DNA from: Oscillatoria sp. FACHB-1407
GTDB lineage: Bacteria > Cyanobacteriota > Cyanobacteriia > Elainellales > Elainellaceae
Assembly: GCF_014697545.1 (NCBI RefSeq)
Contig: NZ_JACJSA010000010.1
Coordinates: forward strand, 1-64,000
Direction of reading: 5' to 3'
DNA length: 64,000 nt
Of the stretch, positions 9,445-18,920 are shown piece by piece (the stretch's first letter is position 1; each line of letters begins with the position of its first letter). Under the pieces are notes generated by a model. That model did not search any database, was not told where the DNA came from, and saw only the letters and a program-made list of their open reading frames with translations. The position numbers and the translations under genes were made by a program.

Positions 9445-9518
9445 TGTGGCTCAATCGTTGGGTGTATCAAACCTAATTGAGACATTAGAATAGTTCTATA
9501 TATTCCATAGATTCAGAT

Positions 9519-10619
9519 CTATAGATACGATTTAAGAACTTGTGACGTTTGAGTCGCTGTTTTTGCCCAGTTAAATTGACTGGCTCTTGTTAAACTTGCT
9601 TGACACAGACGTGACCGCAGTTGCAAGTCAGTTGCGATCGCCTGCATAGCGGCTGTTAGCTCTGCTGTGTTATAAGGATCAACCAACAAGGCTGCTTCCC
9701 CTGCCACTTCTGGCATAGATGCCAAGTTGGAAGTGATTACAGGTGTTCCACATGCCATGGCTTCAAGAACGGGCAGTCCAAACCCCTCCCACAAACTGGG
9801 AAAGACAAGGGCGATCGCCTGGTTAATGATTTTGGGTAGTTCGGCATAAGGAACGTAATCTAAAAATTTGACCTGCGAAGCAATTCCTAACTCATTTACG
9901 AGTGCCTCTAAATTAGGAGTAAACCGTTGATCACGAGGACCAACAATCCAAAACTCATACTCTTGAACATGAGTTAATTCAGCGAAGGCTTGTAGCGATC
10001 GCTGCAAATTCTTATAAGGGTCGCTCCGTCCGATGTAAATAAAATAATTTTTGGTTGGCAAGTCGAGAAAGTGGAAATGATTTACGTCATGAGCTAACCA
10101 AATCGGTGTAATTTTTTGGGCTGAAATGCCATAGAAATCAACAATATCTTGAGCCGTTGCTTGAGAATTGCAGATAATGTGAACGGCTTGTCTTAAAACT
10201 TGCGGCACATAATATTGAAAGTAGTATTTTAAGGGCGATTTCCATGCCGAAAAGTGGAGTGGAATCAGATCATGAACCATCACCACAAATCGACAGCCTG
10301 AGAAGAGAGGAGCCTCTGGAATTGGAGAAAATAGCAGGGGCGATCGCAGTTTTTTGTAAAGGCATGGTAGTTGAAACTGCGTCCACAATAACCGTCTTAG
10401 ATGCCCTTTAGTTCCATATTCTGAAGTGAGGTTATCGGGAATTGTGTAATAGTCAAATTGCGCTTTACTCTCTATAAAACGTTGGTGGGACGAAACCAGT
10501 AAAGTGGCTTTAGAAATAGGAAGCGCAGGCATCAAGTTAGAGGCATAGGTCGTTAAGCCTGTCGGCTTTAGACCCATAAAGGATAAGTTGATTAGTAGTT
10601 GTCCATCTTCAGACTTCAC
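9519..10619 (-). CDS. Glycosyltransferase family 4 (GT-B) protein
   Basis: A 366-residue retaining GT-B glycosyltransferase. The donor-binding half has [58 protein letters not shown] in several pieces, i.e. the EX7E motif of GT4 enzymes. It probably adds a sugar to a lipid-linked oligosaccharide at the cytoplasmic face. It is the last gene of the minus-strand unit permease-ATPase-sulfotransferase-glycosyltransferase, 48 nt after the sulfotransferase. The donor sugar cannot be inferred. Confidence 0.9.
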   Translation of the reverse strand: MKSEDGQLLINLSFMGLKPTGLTTYASNLMPALPISKATLLVSSHQRFIESKAQFDYYTIPDNLTSEYGTKGHLRRLLWTQFQLPCLYKKLRSPLLFSPIPEAPLFSGCRFVVMVHDLIPLHFSAWKSPLKYYFQYYVPQVLRQAVHIICNSQATAQDIVDFYGISAQKITPIWLAHDVNHFHFLDLPTKNYFIYIGRSDPYKNLQRSLQAFAELTHVQEYEFWIVGPRDQRFTPNLEALVNELGIASQVKFLDYVPYAELPKIINQAIALVFPSLWEGFGLPVLEAMACGTPVITSNLASMPEVAGEAALLVDPYNTAELTAAMQAIATDLQLRSRLCQASLTRASQFNWAKTATQTSQVLKSYL

Positions 10620-10667
10620 ACCTTCCCTCTCAACTCTTACCTGCTGTGAATGTCATATAAAAGATAG

Positions 10668-12437
10668 TTAATCTGTTTCTGCCTGTTTTGATCGCCGCAC
10701 AAAAAGGCTCTTAATTTGCTTTAACTGACGAATGATATAAAGTTTAATTGGTACTTTAATTCTATCTTCATACAATGCTCGAACATGCAGAGCCAGAAAT
10801 GATAACTTCGGTAGTTGCTTCTGTCTTGTAAAAACTACAAAGTTGCCATCTGCAAATACTGGGGAGAAACGGTGTATCAATAAGTTAAATAGAATCGGGT
10901 TGAGATTTTCAATCGTTCCCTTATAGAGAATAAGCCATTGAAAATCAACCTTACTCAGAAAAGCAGTTTGATAATCCAAAACTTCATTTGGCAATTTCAA
11001 TTGAAAGACCAACGGGGCTGCAATCTTGTCACCCGGTCCAAGGTGCTTCTCTAAAAACGTGGCAACATCTCTCCACGATTTCAGTTCAAAAACAGAGAGT
11101 GCAGCACTTTCAGTTTTGGCAGCATGAACTGGAAAAATTTTGAGGCTGTTGACAGCTATTCCAACAACTCTAGGATCAGGGTTAAGCGGATTCACTTCTG
11201 TAAAAGAAACCACTCGATTCACTCGAAAAGTCAGCCGAGAAAAGACCCTTCCATTGTCAAGAGCAACTTTTGGAACGATCGCCCGAAACCACCGTACGCT
11301 AGAACCGCGATCGCTATACAAAATCTCCAATTGCACTGGATGACCATTGACATCTAATGTCAAACTAGCGGCGACATCTGGAGTTGTTGCATAGTTGCAA
11401 ATGGTTTTGATTTCAATAATGACATCTTCATCAGAAGCGACTGGAAAATCCAGTGTTGCGCTCGTTTCAGGACCAATCCAACGATAGCCTGAACGATCAT
11501 TGAGTGACTCTCGCCGATGCCATCCCGTTCCTCTTAATGGCTCCACAAAATCATAGCTGAGAGAGTTAGAAATATCAGGATTAAGATTTAGAAATCGCTG
11601 TTCAGCATGTCGTTCCAGCAACTCTTGAGTCACTTGAGAAGACATAGGCTCTTTAACCGTTTGTGGGTGGGTAAAAGCCCCATATTTCGTGAGCAGATCC
11701 CGCTGCATCTCAGCAAATCGAGTTTCAAACAACTCCTTAGCGTATTGATACAAGTCAATATCTAAAAGGGAGTTTTGCTTAATGAGTTCAATTGTGCTAG
11801 GGGGAATCTCTTCTTTAGATTTTTTATCTTTCGCAGCGTTTTCACGACGGGTATTGATGATAGGCTTCCAGCCAAAGATATAAGACAACAGAAATAATGA
11901 ATCTTGAAATCGCTCTAAAATACCAACGAATGCCAAGCGGTCGAGTTGTTTTTTTGCAAGATCAAATACTTCATCAGGTGACAGATGATTTAAGTCAAAC
12001 TGCGCTAGTTTGGCGATGTAATAAGTCTGGACGTTCTTGCCCAATCGACCAACAGGCATTCCTTGAGCAAACTCCTCAAGGGTCATATCTTTGACCATGT
12101 CATAGTGTGGATCACCTGGCATTCTGCGGATGTACTCGTAATGAGAAATCACACGAGCGACAGGTTCTCGCAAGACCGTCACTAGCAAAAGATGCTTGTG
12201 AGACAAAATTTGGGGGATATCGACGTAGTTTATGTGCCCTCTAAACAGTCGATATTTCTCATAGTCGGCTTGAGAATAATCTTTTAGTTGAGCATTAAGT
12301 GTGGCGGGACAAACATCATCATTGTGAAACTGATCTTCCAGGATGGTTCTAAACGTCATCCCTGCTGTTTTAGGGATATGAGGAAAATAGAGAACATCTT
12401 CATCCTGCAAATCGTACTGCGCTGGAAAATCCTTCAT
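10668..12437 (-). CDS. Sulfotransferase family protein with extra C-terminal domains
   Basis: A 589-residue protein. Residues about 1-270 form a Sulfotransfer_2-like domain: the 5'-phosphosulfate loop FPHIPKTAGMTFRTIL (about 18-33) and the 3'-phosphate motif LREPVARVISHYEYIRR (about 90-105) for PAPS binding. Residues about 300-440 look like a beta-sandwich (YRWIGPETSATLDFPV, SLTLDVNGHPVQLEILY) similar to modules attached to cyanobacterial glycan enzymes. Residues 450-589 form a third region I do not recognise, ending in a basic tail. Lying 39 nt after an ABC exporter ATPase, it probably sulfates a surface glycan; the acceptor is unknown. Confidence 0.82.
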   Translation of the reverse strand: MKDFPAQYDLQDEDVLYFPHIPKTAGMTFRTILEDQFHNDDVCPATLNAQLKDYSQADYEKYRLFRGHINYVDIPQILSHKHLLLVTVLREPVARVISHYEYIRRMPGDPHYDMVKDMTLEEFAQGMPVGRLGKNVQTYYIAKLAQFDLNHLSPDEVFDLAKKQLDRLAFVGILERFQDSLFLLSYIFGWKPIINTRRENAAKDKKSKEEIPPSTIELIKQNSLLDIDLYQYAKELFETRFAEMQRDLLTKYGAFTHPQTVKEPMSSQVTQELLERHAEQRFLNLNPDISNSLSYDFVEPLRGTGWHRRESLNDRSGYRWIGPETSATLDFPVASDEDVIIEIKTICNYATTPDVAASLTLDVNGHPVQLEILYSDRGSSVRWFRAIVPKVALDNGRVFSRLTFRVNRVVSFTEVNPLNPDPRVVGIAVNSLKIFPVHAAKTESAALSVFELKSWRDVATFLEKHLGPGDKIAAPLVFQLKLPNEVLDYQTAFLSKVDFQWLILYKGTIENLNPILFNLLIHRFSPVFADGNFVVFTRQKQLPKLSFLALHVRALYEDRIKVPIKLYIIRQLKQIKSLFVRRSKQAETD

Positions 12438-12476
12438 AGCCTCACAGATTTACTCTCTCACATCCACAATTAATAG

Positions 12477-13271
12477 TTACAGTGATGAATTTGTCACCGT
12501 AACATTCGCACTCGTACCCAAATCAATTTTGACGTTGGCCGATCTGCAATAACTTTCTGCGACTTCGATGGGGTCGCCAATCATCTTGATAGTATGATTC
12601 TCAATCCACATGACGCGATCGCAGATTTTAGCGACACTGGCAATGGAGTGAGAAACAATAATCATCGTCACATGACTATCTTGAAAAGTCATCATTTTAT
12701 CGACGCATTTCTTCTGAAACCGAATATCTCCGACCCCCAGCACCTCATCAATCAGCAAAATTTCAGGGTCAAGGTGCGCTACGATAGAAAACCCCAGTCG
12801 GGCTAACATACCGCTGGAATAAACTCGAATGGGGCGATCTATGAATTCGCCTAATTCCGAGAATTCGATAATCTCGTCCATTTTTTTCAGAATTTCTCGT
12901 CGGGTTAATCCCATCAAAACACCATTGAGAACGATGTTTTCTCGACCTTCTAGATCGGGATGGAATCCTGCACCCAATGACAGAAGGGGCGAAATTCTAC
13001 CATTCACAATGACTCGCCCTTTATTGGGCTTTAAAACGCCTGCGATTAAACCGAGAGTAGTGCTTTTGCCTGCGCCATTATTGCCGATAATGCCAAAATT
13101 TTCGCCTCGATAAACCTCAAAGGAAATATCTCTAAGTGCTTCAAAGCGATCGTTCTTTAGAACGTTTACATTCTCGGAGAAATTAAACAGAAAATTTTTA
13201 ACTCCCCGGATTTGACGATAGAGCGGATAATGCTTGCTTACTCTATCAAACGCAACAATGGGTTCATTCAT
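12477..13271 (-). CDS. Polysaccharide ABC exporter ATP-binding subunit (Wzt/KpsT-like)
   Basis: A 264-residue ABC ATPase: Walker A GNNGAGKST, signature YSSGMLARLGFS and Walker B EILLIDEVLGVGD, the last typical of polysaccharide exporters. It ends shortly after the H-loop (IIVSHSIASV), so it lacks the large substrate-binding C-terminal domain of O-antigen Wzt and resembles the short KpsT/TagH type. ATG at 13271 is chosen since it overlaps the permease stop (ATGA, 13268-13271), implying coupled translation. It powers export of a lipid-linked polysaccharide across the inner membrane. Confidence 0.92.
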   Translation of the reverse strand: MNEPIVAFDRVSKHYPLYRQIRGVKNFLFNFSENVNVLKNDRFEALRDISFEVYRGENFGIIGNNGAGKSTTLGLIAGVLKPNKGRVIVNGRISPLLSLGAGFHPDLEGRENIVLNGVLMGLTRREILKKMDEIIEFSELGEFIDRPIRVYSSGMLARLGFSIVAHLDPEILLIDEVLGVGDIRFQKKCVDKMMTFQDSHVTMIIVSHSIASVAKICDRVMWIENHTIKMIGDPIEVAESYCRSANVKIDLGTSANVTVTNSSL

Positions 13272-14083
13272 ACAACTTCCGCAAACTTCCACTCAAGCTT
13301 CTTATAAACGTATTGACCAACCACTAGAAAAAGAACGGCATAAGCAGCAGCAATTAACACATGATTTGGGTCAACAACAAACTTGTTGCTCGCATCCATC
13401 AAAAATAAATCCCGCCAGCTAACGATTAGTGCAGCAAAAGGATTCAGCCCATACAACAAGACCTGGTACTCCGTTGGAATCATTTCTTTGGTGTAGATGA
13501 TTGGCGTGAAGTAAAATGCCAAATTCATAAATACACTAACCAATCGCTCAATATCCCGCAGAAAAAGATTAAGCGATGACAGAATTAATGTGATTCCATA
13601 CGCCATCGCAAATTGAATAACGAGTAAAACCGGGAAATAGAGCCATTCCAAAGACAACGGAACACGGTAAATTAGCATGAACAACAGGATGACTGGAATC
13701 GACAAAATGTAGTGAATTAAATGGTTGATGATTGCAGTCAAAGGAATAATATTTCGGGGGAATTTAACCTTCTTGATTAATCCTGCTGAGCCAACAAATA
13801 ATCGAGGCGACCCGTTAATGCAATTTGACAACCACTGCCAGGGGAATAAACCTGCAATCAGCACAAGGGGATATTGAGGAACATCGATTCGCATAATTAC
13901 CCCGAAGGCGATATAAAAGACGAATGCAAAGGTCAAGGGACTGGCAACCGACCACAGGTAGCCCAAAGCTTTGTTCTTGTATCGAGCCTTTAGTTCTTTT
14001 TCCACTAGAACCCGAAGCAGATCCCGATAGTTTTCAAAGTTTCTGTGATCTCCAAAAATGCCAGATCGTCTTATTCCTTGCAT
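13268..14083 (-). CDS. Polysaccharide ABC exporter permease (Wzm/KpsM-like, ABC-2 type)
   Basis: A 271-residue ABC-2 permease with six predicted membrane helices and the characteristic N-terminal amphipathic stretch before helix 1 (RDLLRVLVEKELKARYKNKALGYLWS). FPWQWLSNCINGSPRLFVG and IKKVKFPRNIIPL are typical of Wzm/KpsM/TagG. It forms the channel with the ATPase encoded immediately downstream. It is the first gene of the minus-strand unit, divergent from the glycosyltransferase at 14296 across a 212-nt gap that must hold both promoters. Confidence 0.92.
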   Translation of the reverse strand: MQGIRRSGIFGDHRNFENYRDLLRVLVEKELKARYKNKALGYLWSVASPLTFAFVFYIAFGVIMRIDVPQYPLVLIAGLFPWQWLSNCINGSPRLFVGSAGLIKKVKFPRNIIPLTAIINHLIHYILSIPVILLFMLIYRVPLSLEWLYFPVLLVIQFAMAYGITLILSSLNLFLRDIERLVSVFMNLAFYFTPIIYTKEMIPTEYQVLLYGLNPFAALIVSWRDLFLMDASNKFVVDPNHVLIAAAYAVLFLVVGQYVYKKLEWKFAEVV

Positions 14084-14295
14084 GACTTGCGCCTGTCAGA
14101 TGTCAGTTTAGTGCTCAGATAAGGTTTTTCTGAGATACCACTTCAAAGCCTGATAATACTCTACTCTGTCGATATGTAAAATACTTGACACAATCCATCG
14201 CAGTGGTTGAATACGTCACAGAATGCGAGTGAGGTGAAACATTGAGACTATGAAATGGTCGAACAAACGCGGGTTAAGAGTAAAGGGCTACCCCG

Positions 14296-15423
14296 ATGAA
14301 AACAGCAGTTGTTCATGAGTGGTTGGTGACTTACGCCGGATCAGAGCGGGTTTGTGAACAGATGTTGATGCTCTTTCCCGATGCGGATTTGTTTAGCCTG
14401 GTCGATTTTCTCCCAGAGCATTTGAGAGAGTTTATTCAACACAAATCAGTTCACACCTCTTTCATTCAACGACTTCCCTTTGCCAACCCAAAGTTCCGTC
14501 AGTATCTCCCATTGATGCCTCTGGCGATCGAGCAGTTTGACGTGTCGGAGTATGACGTGATTTTGTCTAGCCACCATGCCGTCGCAAAAGGGGTCATTAC
14601 ACGTGCCGACCAGTTGCATATTAGTTATGTACATACCCCAATTCGTTATGCTTGGGACTTGCAACGCGACTATCTGCAAGGAGCAGGGCTACAGCGGGGG
14701 TTAAAGGCTGTTCTGACGCAACTCATATTGCATTATTTGCGCTTATGGGATCTTGCCAGTGCGAATCGAGTTGATTATTTCATTGCCAATTCTCACTACG
14801 TGGCTCGACGGATTTGGAAAACTTATCGCCGTTCTGCTCAGGTCATTTATCCCCCTGTTGCAGTAGAGCGATTTTATCCGAAGCCACAACGGGATGAATT
14901 TTATTTCACCCTGTCTCGCTTTGTCCCTTATAAGCGCATCGATTTGATTGTGCAGGCATTTACCCAGATGGGACTCCCTCTCGTTGTGATGGGGGATGGA
15001 CCAGATTTGCGCAGGGTAACCGCATTAGCCGGACCTAATATTCAATTTCTGAAACCTCAGTCAGATGCGGTTGTGGCGGACTATATGCAGCGATGTAAGG
15101 CATTTGTTTATGCTGCTGTAGAGGATTTTGGAATTACGTTAGTGGAGGCACAAGCGGCAGGCGCACCTGTCATTACCTATGGCAAGGGGGGCGCAACAGA
15201 GACGGTGATTCCTGAAAAAACTGGGCTGTTTTTTGCGGAGCAAACTGTAGAAAGTTTGATAGAAGCGGTGTGGTGGTTTGAGTCAAAAAGCGTATTGTTT
15301 GATACTGATTTGCTGCGATCGCACGCTGAGCAATTCTCCGTCAAACGATTCCAACATGAATTTGCCCAATTTGTTGATCAAAAATGGACAATATTTCGGC
15401 GAAGGGATGACTTACAGTATTAG
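14296..15423 (+). CDS. Glycosyltransferase family 4 protein
   Basis: A 375-residue GT-B glycosyltransferase starting MKTAVVHEWLVTYAGSERV, a form common in cyanobacterial and rhizobial exopolysaccharide loci (mannosyltransferase-like). Motifs: SYVHTPIRYAWD, FIANSHYVARRI, YFTLSRFVPYKRIDLIVQAF and VEDFGITLVEAQAAGAPVITYGKGG (acceptor and nucleotide-sugar binding, EX7E region). It is first gene of the plus-strand unit and lies 24 nt before the WbaP-type transferase. Sugar specificity is not determinable. Confidence 0.92.
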   Translation: MKTAVVHEWLVTYAGSERVCEQMLMLFPDADLFSLVDFLPEHLREFIQHKSVHTSFIQRLPFANPKFRQYLPLMPLAIEQFDVSEYDVILSSHHAVAKGVITRADQLHISYVHTPIRYAWDLQRDYLQGAGLQRGLKAVLTQLILHYLRLWDLASANRVDYFIANSHYVARRIWKTYRRSAQVIYPPVAVERFYPKPQRDEFYFTLSRFVPYKRIDLIVQAFTQMGLPLVVMGDGPDLRRVTALAGPNIQFLKPQSDAVVADYMQRCKAFVYAAVEDFGITLVEAQAAGAPVITYGKGGATETVIPEKTGLFFAEQTVESLIEAVWWFESKSVLFDTDLLRSHAEQFSVKRFQHEFAQFVDQKWTIFRRRDDLQY

Positions 15424-15447
15424 CGTGAGGAGTAGTAATCATTTGCA

Positions 15448-16890
15448 ATGCAGCTTAACCGCACGTTACGACCTGCAATCTGGGCACTAACCATTTCAAC
15501 TCGGTCATTACCAACGCTTACCATCATGATCTGCGGAGATCTGTTGGCTCTGGCGATCGCTGGGTTAGTGAGCATCTACAGTCGCCTGGTTTTAGAAGGT
15601 CAATTTCACCCATTACTGTATCTACAACTGTGTCCGCTGTTGGGTCTGTTTGTTCTAACCTATGCAGCAGTTGGGCTGTATCCAGGGGTGTTGGTTAGCC
15701 CAGTCGATGAGTTTCGTCGAATCAGTCTGTCCACAACGTTGATGTATCTCGTCCTGGGGTCAGCTATTTTCTTGCGCCGTGAGGGTGAGGTCTATTCAAG
15801 AAGCATTTTCTTGACAGCATGGGTGTTATCCATCGTGCTAGTGCTGTTGGGGCGTGCCCTGGTGCGCCACTTTTGTGGGCACCAAAAGTGGTGGGGTTAT
15901 CCGGTGGTGATTTTGGGGGCAGGCAAAACCGGAGAGATGGTCATCCGCACCCTCAAACGGCAGCCCAGTTTGGGTTTAAAGCCAGTGTTAGTGCTGGATG
16001 ACGACCCCCAGAAACACGGTTTTTTGTTGGATGTACCCGTGTTGGGAGGGGTTGAGTTAGCCCCGATCGTGGCACGAGAGCGGCAAATCCCGTATGCGAT
16101 CGTCGCCATGCCCGGAGTGCCTCGGAGCCGACTGCTCAAGCTGCTAGAGCGATATGGGCACACCTTTGCTCACTTATTGATTATTCCTGACCTATTTGGC
16201 TTTTCTAGCTTATGGGTAGTCGCCAGAGATATGGGTGGCATGTTGGGGCTAGAAATTCGCCAGCAATTATTGTTGCCCGGTCCCCGGCTTGCCAAGTTTC
16301 TGATCGACCTGATTACGACTCTGATTGGCGGAGTGTTGATGCTGCCGCTGATTATTATCATTGCAATTCTGATTCGGCTCGACTCCCCTGGGCCCATCTT
16401 TTATGGGCAGATTCGCATCGGGCAAAATGGGAAACCCTTCAAAGCCTGGAAGTTTCGCTCAATGGTGCAATACGCTGACAAGGTTCTCTACAACTACTTG
16501 GAAGACCATCCAGAACTCAAGGAATCCTGGGAGCAGGATCAAAAATTGCGGGATGATCCGCGTGTAACTCGCATCGGACGGTTTTTACGGCGCACCAGTC
16601 TGGATGAACTGCCACAATTGTGGAATATTTTGCGGGGAGAAATGAGCCTGGTGGGACCCCGTCCCATTGTGGACGAGGAGATTTGGCGATATGGGGAGCA
16701 ATTTAATCTCTACACCAAAGTAACCCCTGGTTTAACGGGGCTGTGGCAGGTTTCAGGACGCAACAATCTACCCTATGAAGAGCGGGTCGGCTTAGATGCC
16801 TATTACGTGCAGAATTGGTCAGTTTGGTTAGATATGTATATTCTGGCGAGAACAGTTTGGGTAGTGATGTCTGGTGAGGGGGCTTACTAG
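15448..16890 (+). CDS. Undecaprenyl-phosphate sugar phosphotransferase (WbaP-like)
   Basis: Starts repeat-unit synthesis by moving a sugar-1-phosphate (galactose in WbaP) to undecaprenyl phosphate. It is 480 residues: four N-terminal membrane helices, a central nucleotide-binding domain ([17 protein letters not shown], about 150-170), then a membrane re-entrant helix and the catalytic bacterial sugar transferase domain ([61 protein letters not shown]). Length and order match the WbaP/WbaP-like long PHPT family. It sits between a glycosyltransferase and a ligase/polymerase. The sugar could be galactose or glucose. Confidence 0.92.
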   Translation: MQLNRTLRPAIWALTISTRSLPTLTIMICGDLLALAIAGLVSIYSRLVLEGQFHPLLYLQLCPLLGLFVLTYAAVGLYPGVLVSPVDEFRRISLSTTLMYLVLGSAIFLRREGEVYSRSIFLTAWVLSIVLVLLGRALVRHFCGHQKWWGYPVVILGAGKTGEMVIRTLKRQPSLGLKPVLVLDDDPQKHGFLLDVPVLGGVELAPIVARERQIPYAIVAMPGVPRSRLLKLLERYGHTFAHLLIIPDLFGFSSLWVVARDMGGMLGLEIRQQLLLPGPRLAKFLIDLITTLIGGVLMLPLIIIIAILIRLDSPGPIFYGQIRIGQNGKPFKAWKFRSMVQYADKVLYNYLEDHPELKESWEQDQKLRDDPRVTRIGRFLRRTSLDELPQLWNILRGEMSLVGPRPIVDEEIWRYGEQFNLYTKVTPGLTGLWQVSGRNNLPYEERVGLDAYYVQNWSVWLDMYILARTVWVVMSGEGAY

Positions 16891-16896
16891 ATTTTC

Positions 16897-18195
16897 ATGG
16901 AACAATACAACCGAACTGAAAAATTTTATGATGCAATTTTGCGGTTTAGTTTGTGGACTTTACCGTATTTTTATTACGCCAGTTTTTGTGGCGTTTTTGC
17001 GGTTGTCATTCATGCTTTAAGAACGTCTCAAAAAAGAGTTTTAGATTCATTCACACGCAATAGCTTGTTGCTTATTAGTGGCTTACTTATCCTCAGCTCT
17101 GCATTTGCCTGGAATCGGGGTGAAGCCTTTTTACAACTGGCAAACTTTTTGCCTTTTTTTCTGGTGTTTGCAGCTCTCACAGTTGTCCTAAAACGAGTTG
17201 AAACGCTGGAAACGCTGGCATTGGGGTTAGTCATTAGTGCAGTTCCCATCAACTTGATTAGCCTGGTGGAATATGGGTTGAAATCCCCTTTTTTACCCCA
17301 AGCAATGCAGAATATTGGGGCGATCGCCCAACTTCGGTCGGCACCCCATGTTGGTCGGGCCATGGTGACCTTTGACCATCCCAATGTGTTAGCCAGTTAT
17401 CTAGTGATGGTTCTTGGATTAGGTCTGGGGTTAGTCATTAAACAGCTTGCTCAACCCTTGCAAAAACCATCCGAAATTCAATCACAAATTCAATCTCATC
17501 CGGATACCAAACCTCGACTGGATTGGTCTGTTTGGCGATCGCGATTGCTTTACATTGGCACTGGTTTAAACCTAGTTGGAATCTTTTGTTCCGGTTCTCG
17601 CAATGGTTTGATTATCGCCATTTCTCAACTCATCGTGTTCGCCCTACTGGCACGCACCCGACGGATGATGTTCTTAGCAGGCTTGCTGGGTGTGGGGGCG
17701 ATCGCACTTGCAGTCTTGACCTTAGGAGTTGGTGGGCGATCGGTGACAGAGGAAGCAGTTGCAACTGACCCAAGAGTTGGAGTCTGGCAAATTGCTCTGG
17801 ATTTGATACGAGAACGTCCTCTCTTAGGCTGGGGATTGGGCAACTACAAATTAATCTACCCAGAGCGGCTGATTGATCCTACTCACCCCTACATCGCCCA
17901 TCCCCACAATATCTGGCTCCTGCTAGGCAGTGAGGCAGGCATTCCCGCGATGCTCCTCATGACCGTTCTTGTGGGATACATCTGTTACCGAGCAGTACGG
18001 CTGTTGCTCCTACAGAAGACGGCACCCATTTCCCCTGGCATCGTTTTGGCTTACCTTCTGGCATTCTGGGGATGCATTGGGTTTGCCCTGTTTGATGTGA
18101 CGCTTTACGATGCTGGCATCAACATTATGAATTGGACGATGCTGGCAGGCATTTACTCTGCTTCGCTGCCTGACCCTTCACCGTCTGAGGCATGA
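16897..18195 (+). CDS. O-antigen ligase / polymerase family protein (Wzy/WaaL-like)
   Basis: A 432-residue membrane protein with about 10-12 helices and a long periplasmic loop. The loop contains the Wzy_C signature: VTFDHPNVLASYLVM, CSGSRNGLIIA, RVGVWQIALDLIRERPLLGWGLGNYK and THPYIAHPHNIWLLLGSEAGIPAML. It starts 6 nt after wbaP, so is co-transcribed. It would polymerise repeat units or ligate finished glycan; sequence alone does not separate the two. The last 43 nt overlap the end of an opposing gene. Confidence 0.9.
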   Translation: MEQYNRTEKFYDAILRFSLWTLPYFYYASFCGVFAVVIHALRTSQKRVLDSFTRNSLLLISGLLILSSAFAWNRGEAFLQLANFLPFFLVFAALTVVLKRVETLETLALGLVISAVPINLISLVEYGLKSPFLPQAMQNIGAIAQLRSAPHVGRAMVTFDHPNVLASYLVMVLGLGLGLVIKQLAQPLQKPSEIQSQIQSHPDTKPRLDWSVWRSRLLYIGTGLNLVGIFCSGSRNGLIIAISQLIVFALLARTRRMMFLAGLLGVGAIALAVLTLGVGGRSVTEEAVATDPRVGVWQIALDLIRERPLLGWGLGNYKLIYPERLIDPTHPYIAHPHNIWLLLGSEAGIPAMLLMTVLVGYICYRAVRLLLLQKTAPISPGIVLAYLLAFWGCIGFALFDVTLYDAGINIMNWTMLAGIYSASLPDPSPSEA

Positions 18196-18731
18196 TCGTA
18201 AGCCAAAATGCCCTCCATCGCTTGCTGAATAACCTGTCGCTGCTCCGCGTCATAGCCCCACCGTTTGAGAAAAGCATGGTAGGCTCCCTCTCCAGTGGTT
18301 GTGCTTTCGTGCAATTGACGGGCACGATCCGCGATCGCCGTTGAGTGAAGCTGTTGAATTAAACAAACTGTGCGCGATCGCACCCGATCTGACCCCTGTG
18401 CCATCTCTTCATTCCCGTTGCGACGATGAGCCACTGCCATTGCCGACGACATCGCCAAATTTTTGACCAATAACTCTGCGACGATCTCTGTCGCAGCTTG
18501 TAGGCCTTGAATAACAGAAGCTGTAGGCTGATCGGCAACAGGACGTGGATCGCTTAAGTACGTCACGAAAAAGCCGCGTGCTCCGTTTTCAGTGCCAACG
18601 AGAGAAGCGATCGCCCCCTCTAACTGAGCATCCGAAAGCTGCCCCTGCTCCAACTGATCCAGCATCGTCTGTGTCAGAGCGATCGCTTCTTCAAAGGTGA
18701 TTTCTGGGGTCGTTGACTCAGCTTCTACCAT
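18153..18731 (-). CDS. Conserved cyanobacterial hypothetical protein
   Basis: A 192-residue, largely helical soluble protein. The N-terminal third (ITFEEAIALTQTMLDQLEQGQLSDAQLEGAIASLVGTENGARGFFVTYL, read in pieces) resembles acidic helical bundles; a middle part contains MAVAHRRNGNEEMAQGSDRVRSRT and the end is acidic. I know no function. The C-terminal 14 codons overlap antisense with the ligase gene; the coding character of the main body supports it as real. Confidence 0.7.
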   Translation of the reverse strand: MVEAESTTPEITFEEAIALTQTMLDQLEQGQLSDAQLEGAIASLVGTENGARGFFVTYLSDPRPVADQPTASVIQGLQAATEIVAELLVKNLAMSSAMAVAHRRNGNEEMAQGSDRVRSRTVCLIQQLHSTAIADRARQLHESTTTGEGAYHAFLKRWGYDAEQRQVIQQAMEGILAYDHASDGEGSGSEAE

Positions 18732-18920
18732 GACTAACCCTTCTATCTCTACAGTGCTTAGCTCGGCGGTTGTCAGTAAATACTGAAGACGCTACCTTCT
18801 ATTTTGACGTTCCCTGCTCAAAGAAGGCAAAGAGCGCAGGGAAGCTCACTCTCCATTCCCCACTCCCCACTTCCATTCCCTACTCCCTAGCTTCACTTAA
18901 ATTCAGTACGATGGTTAATC

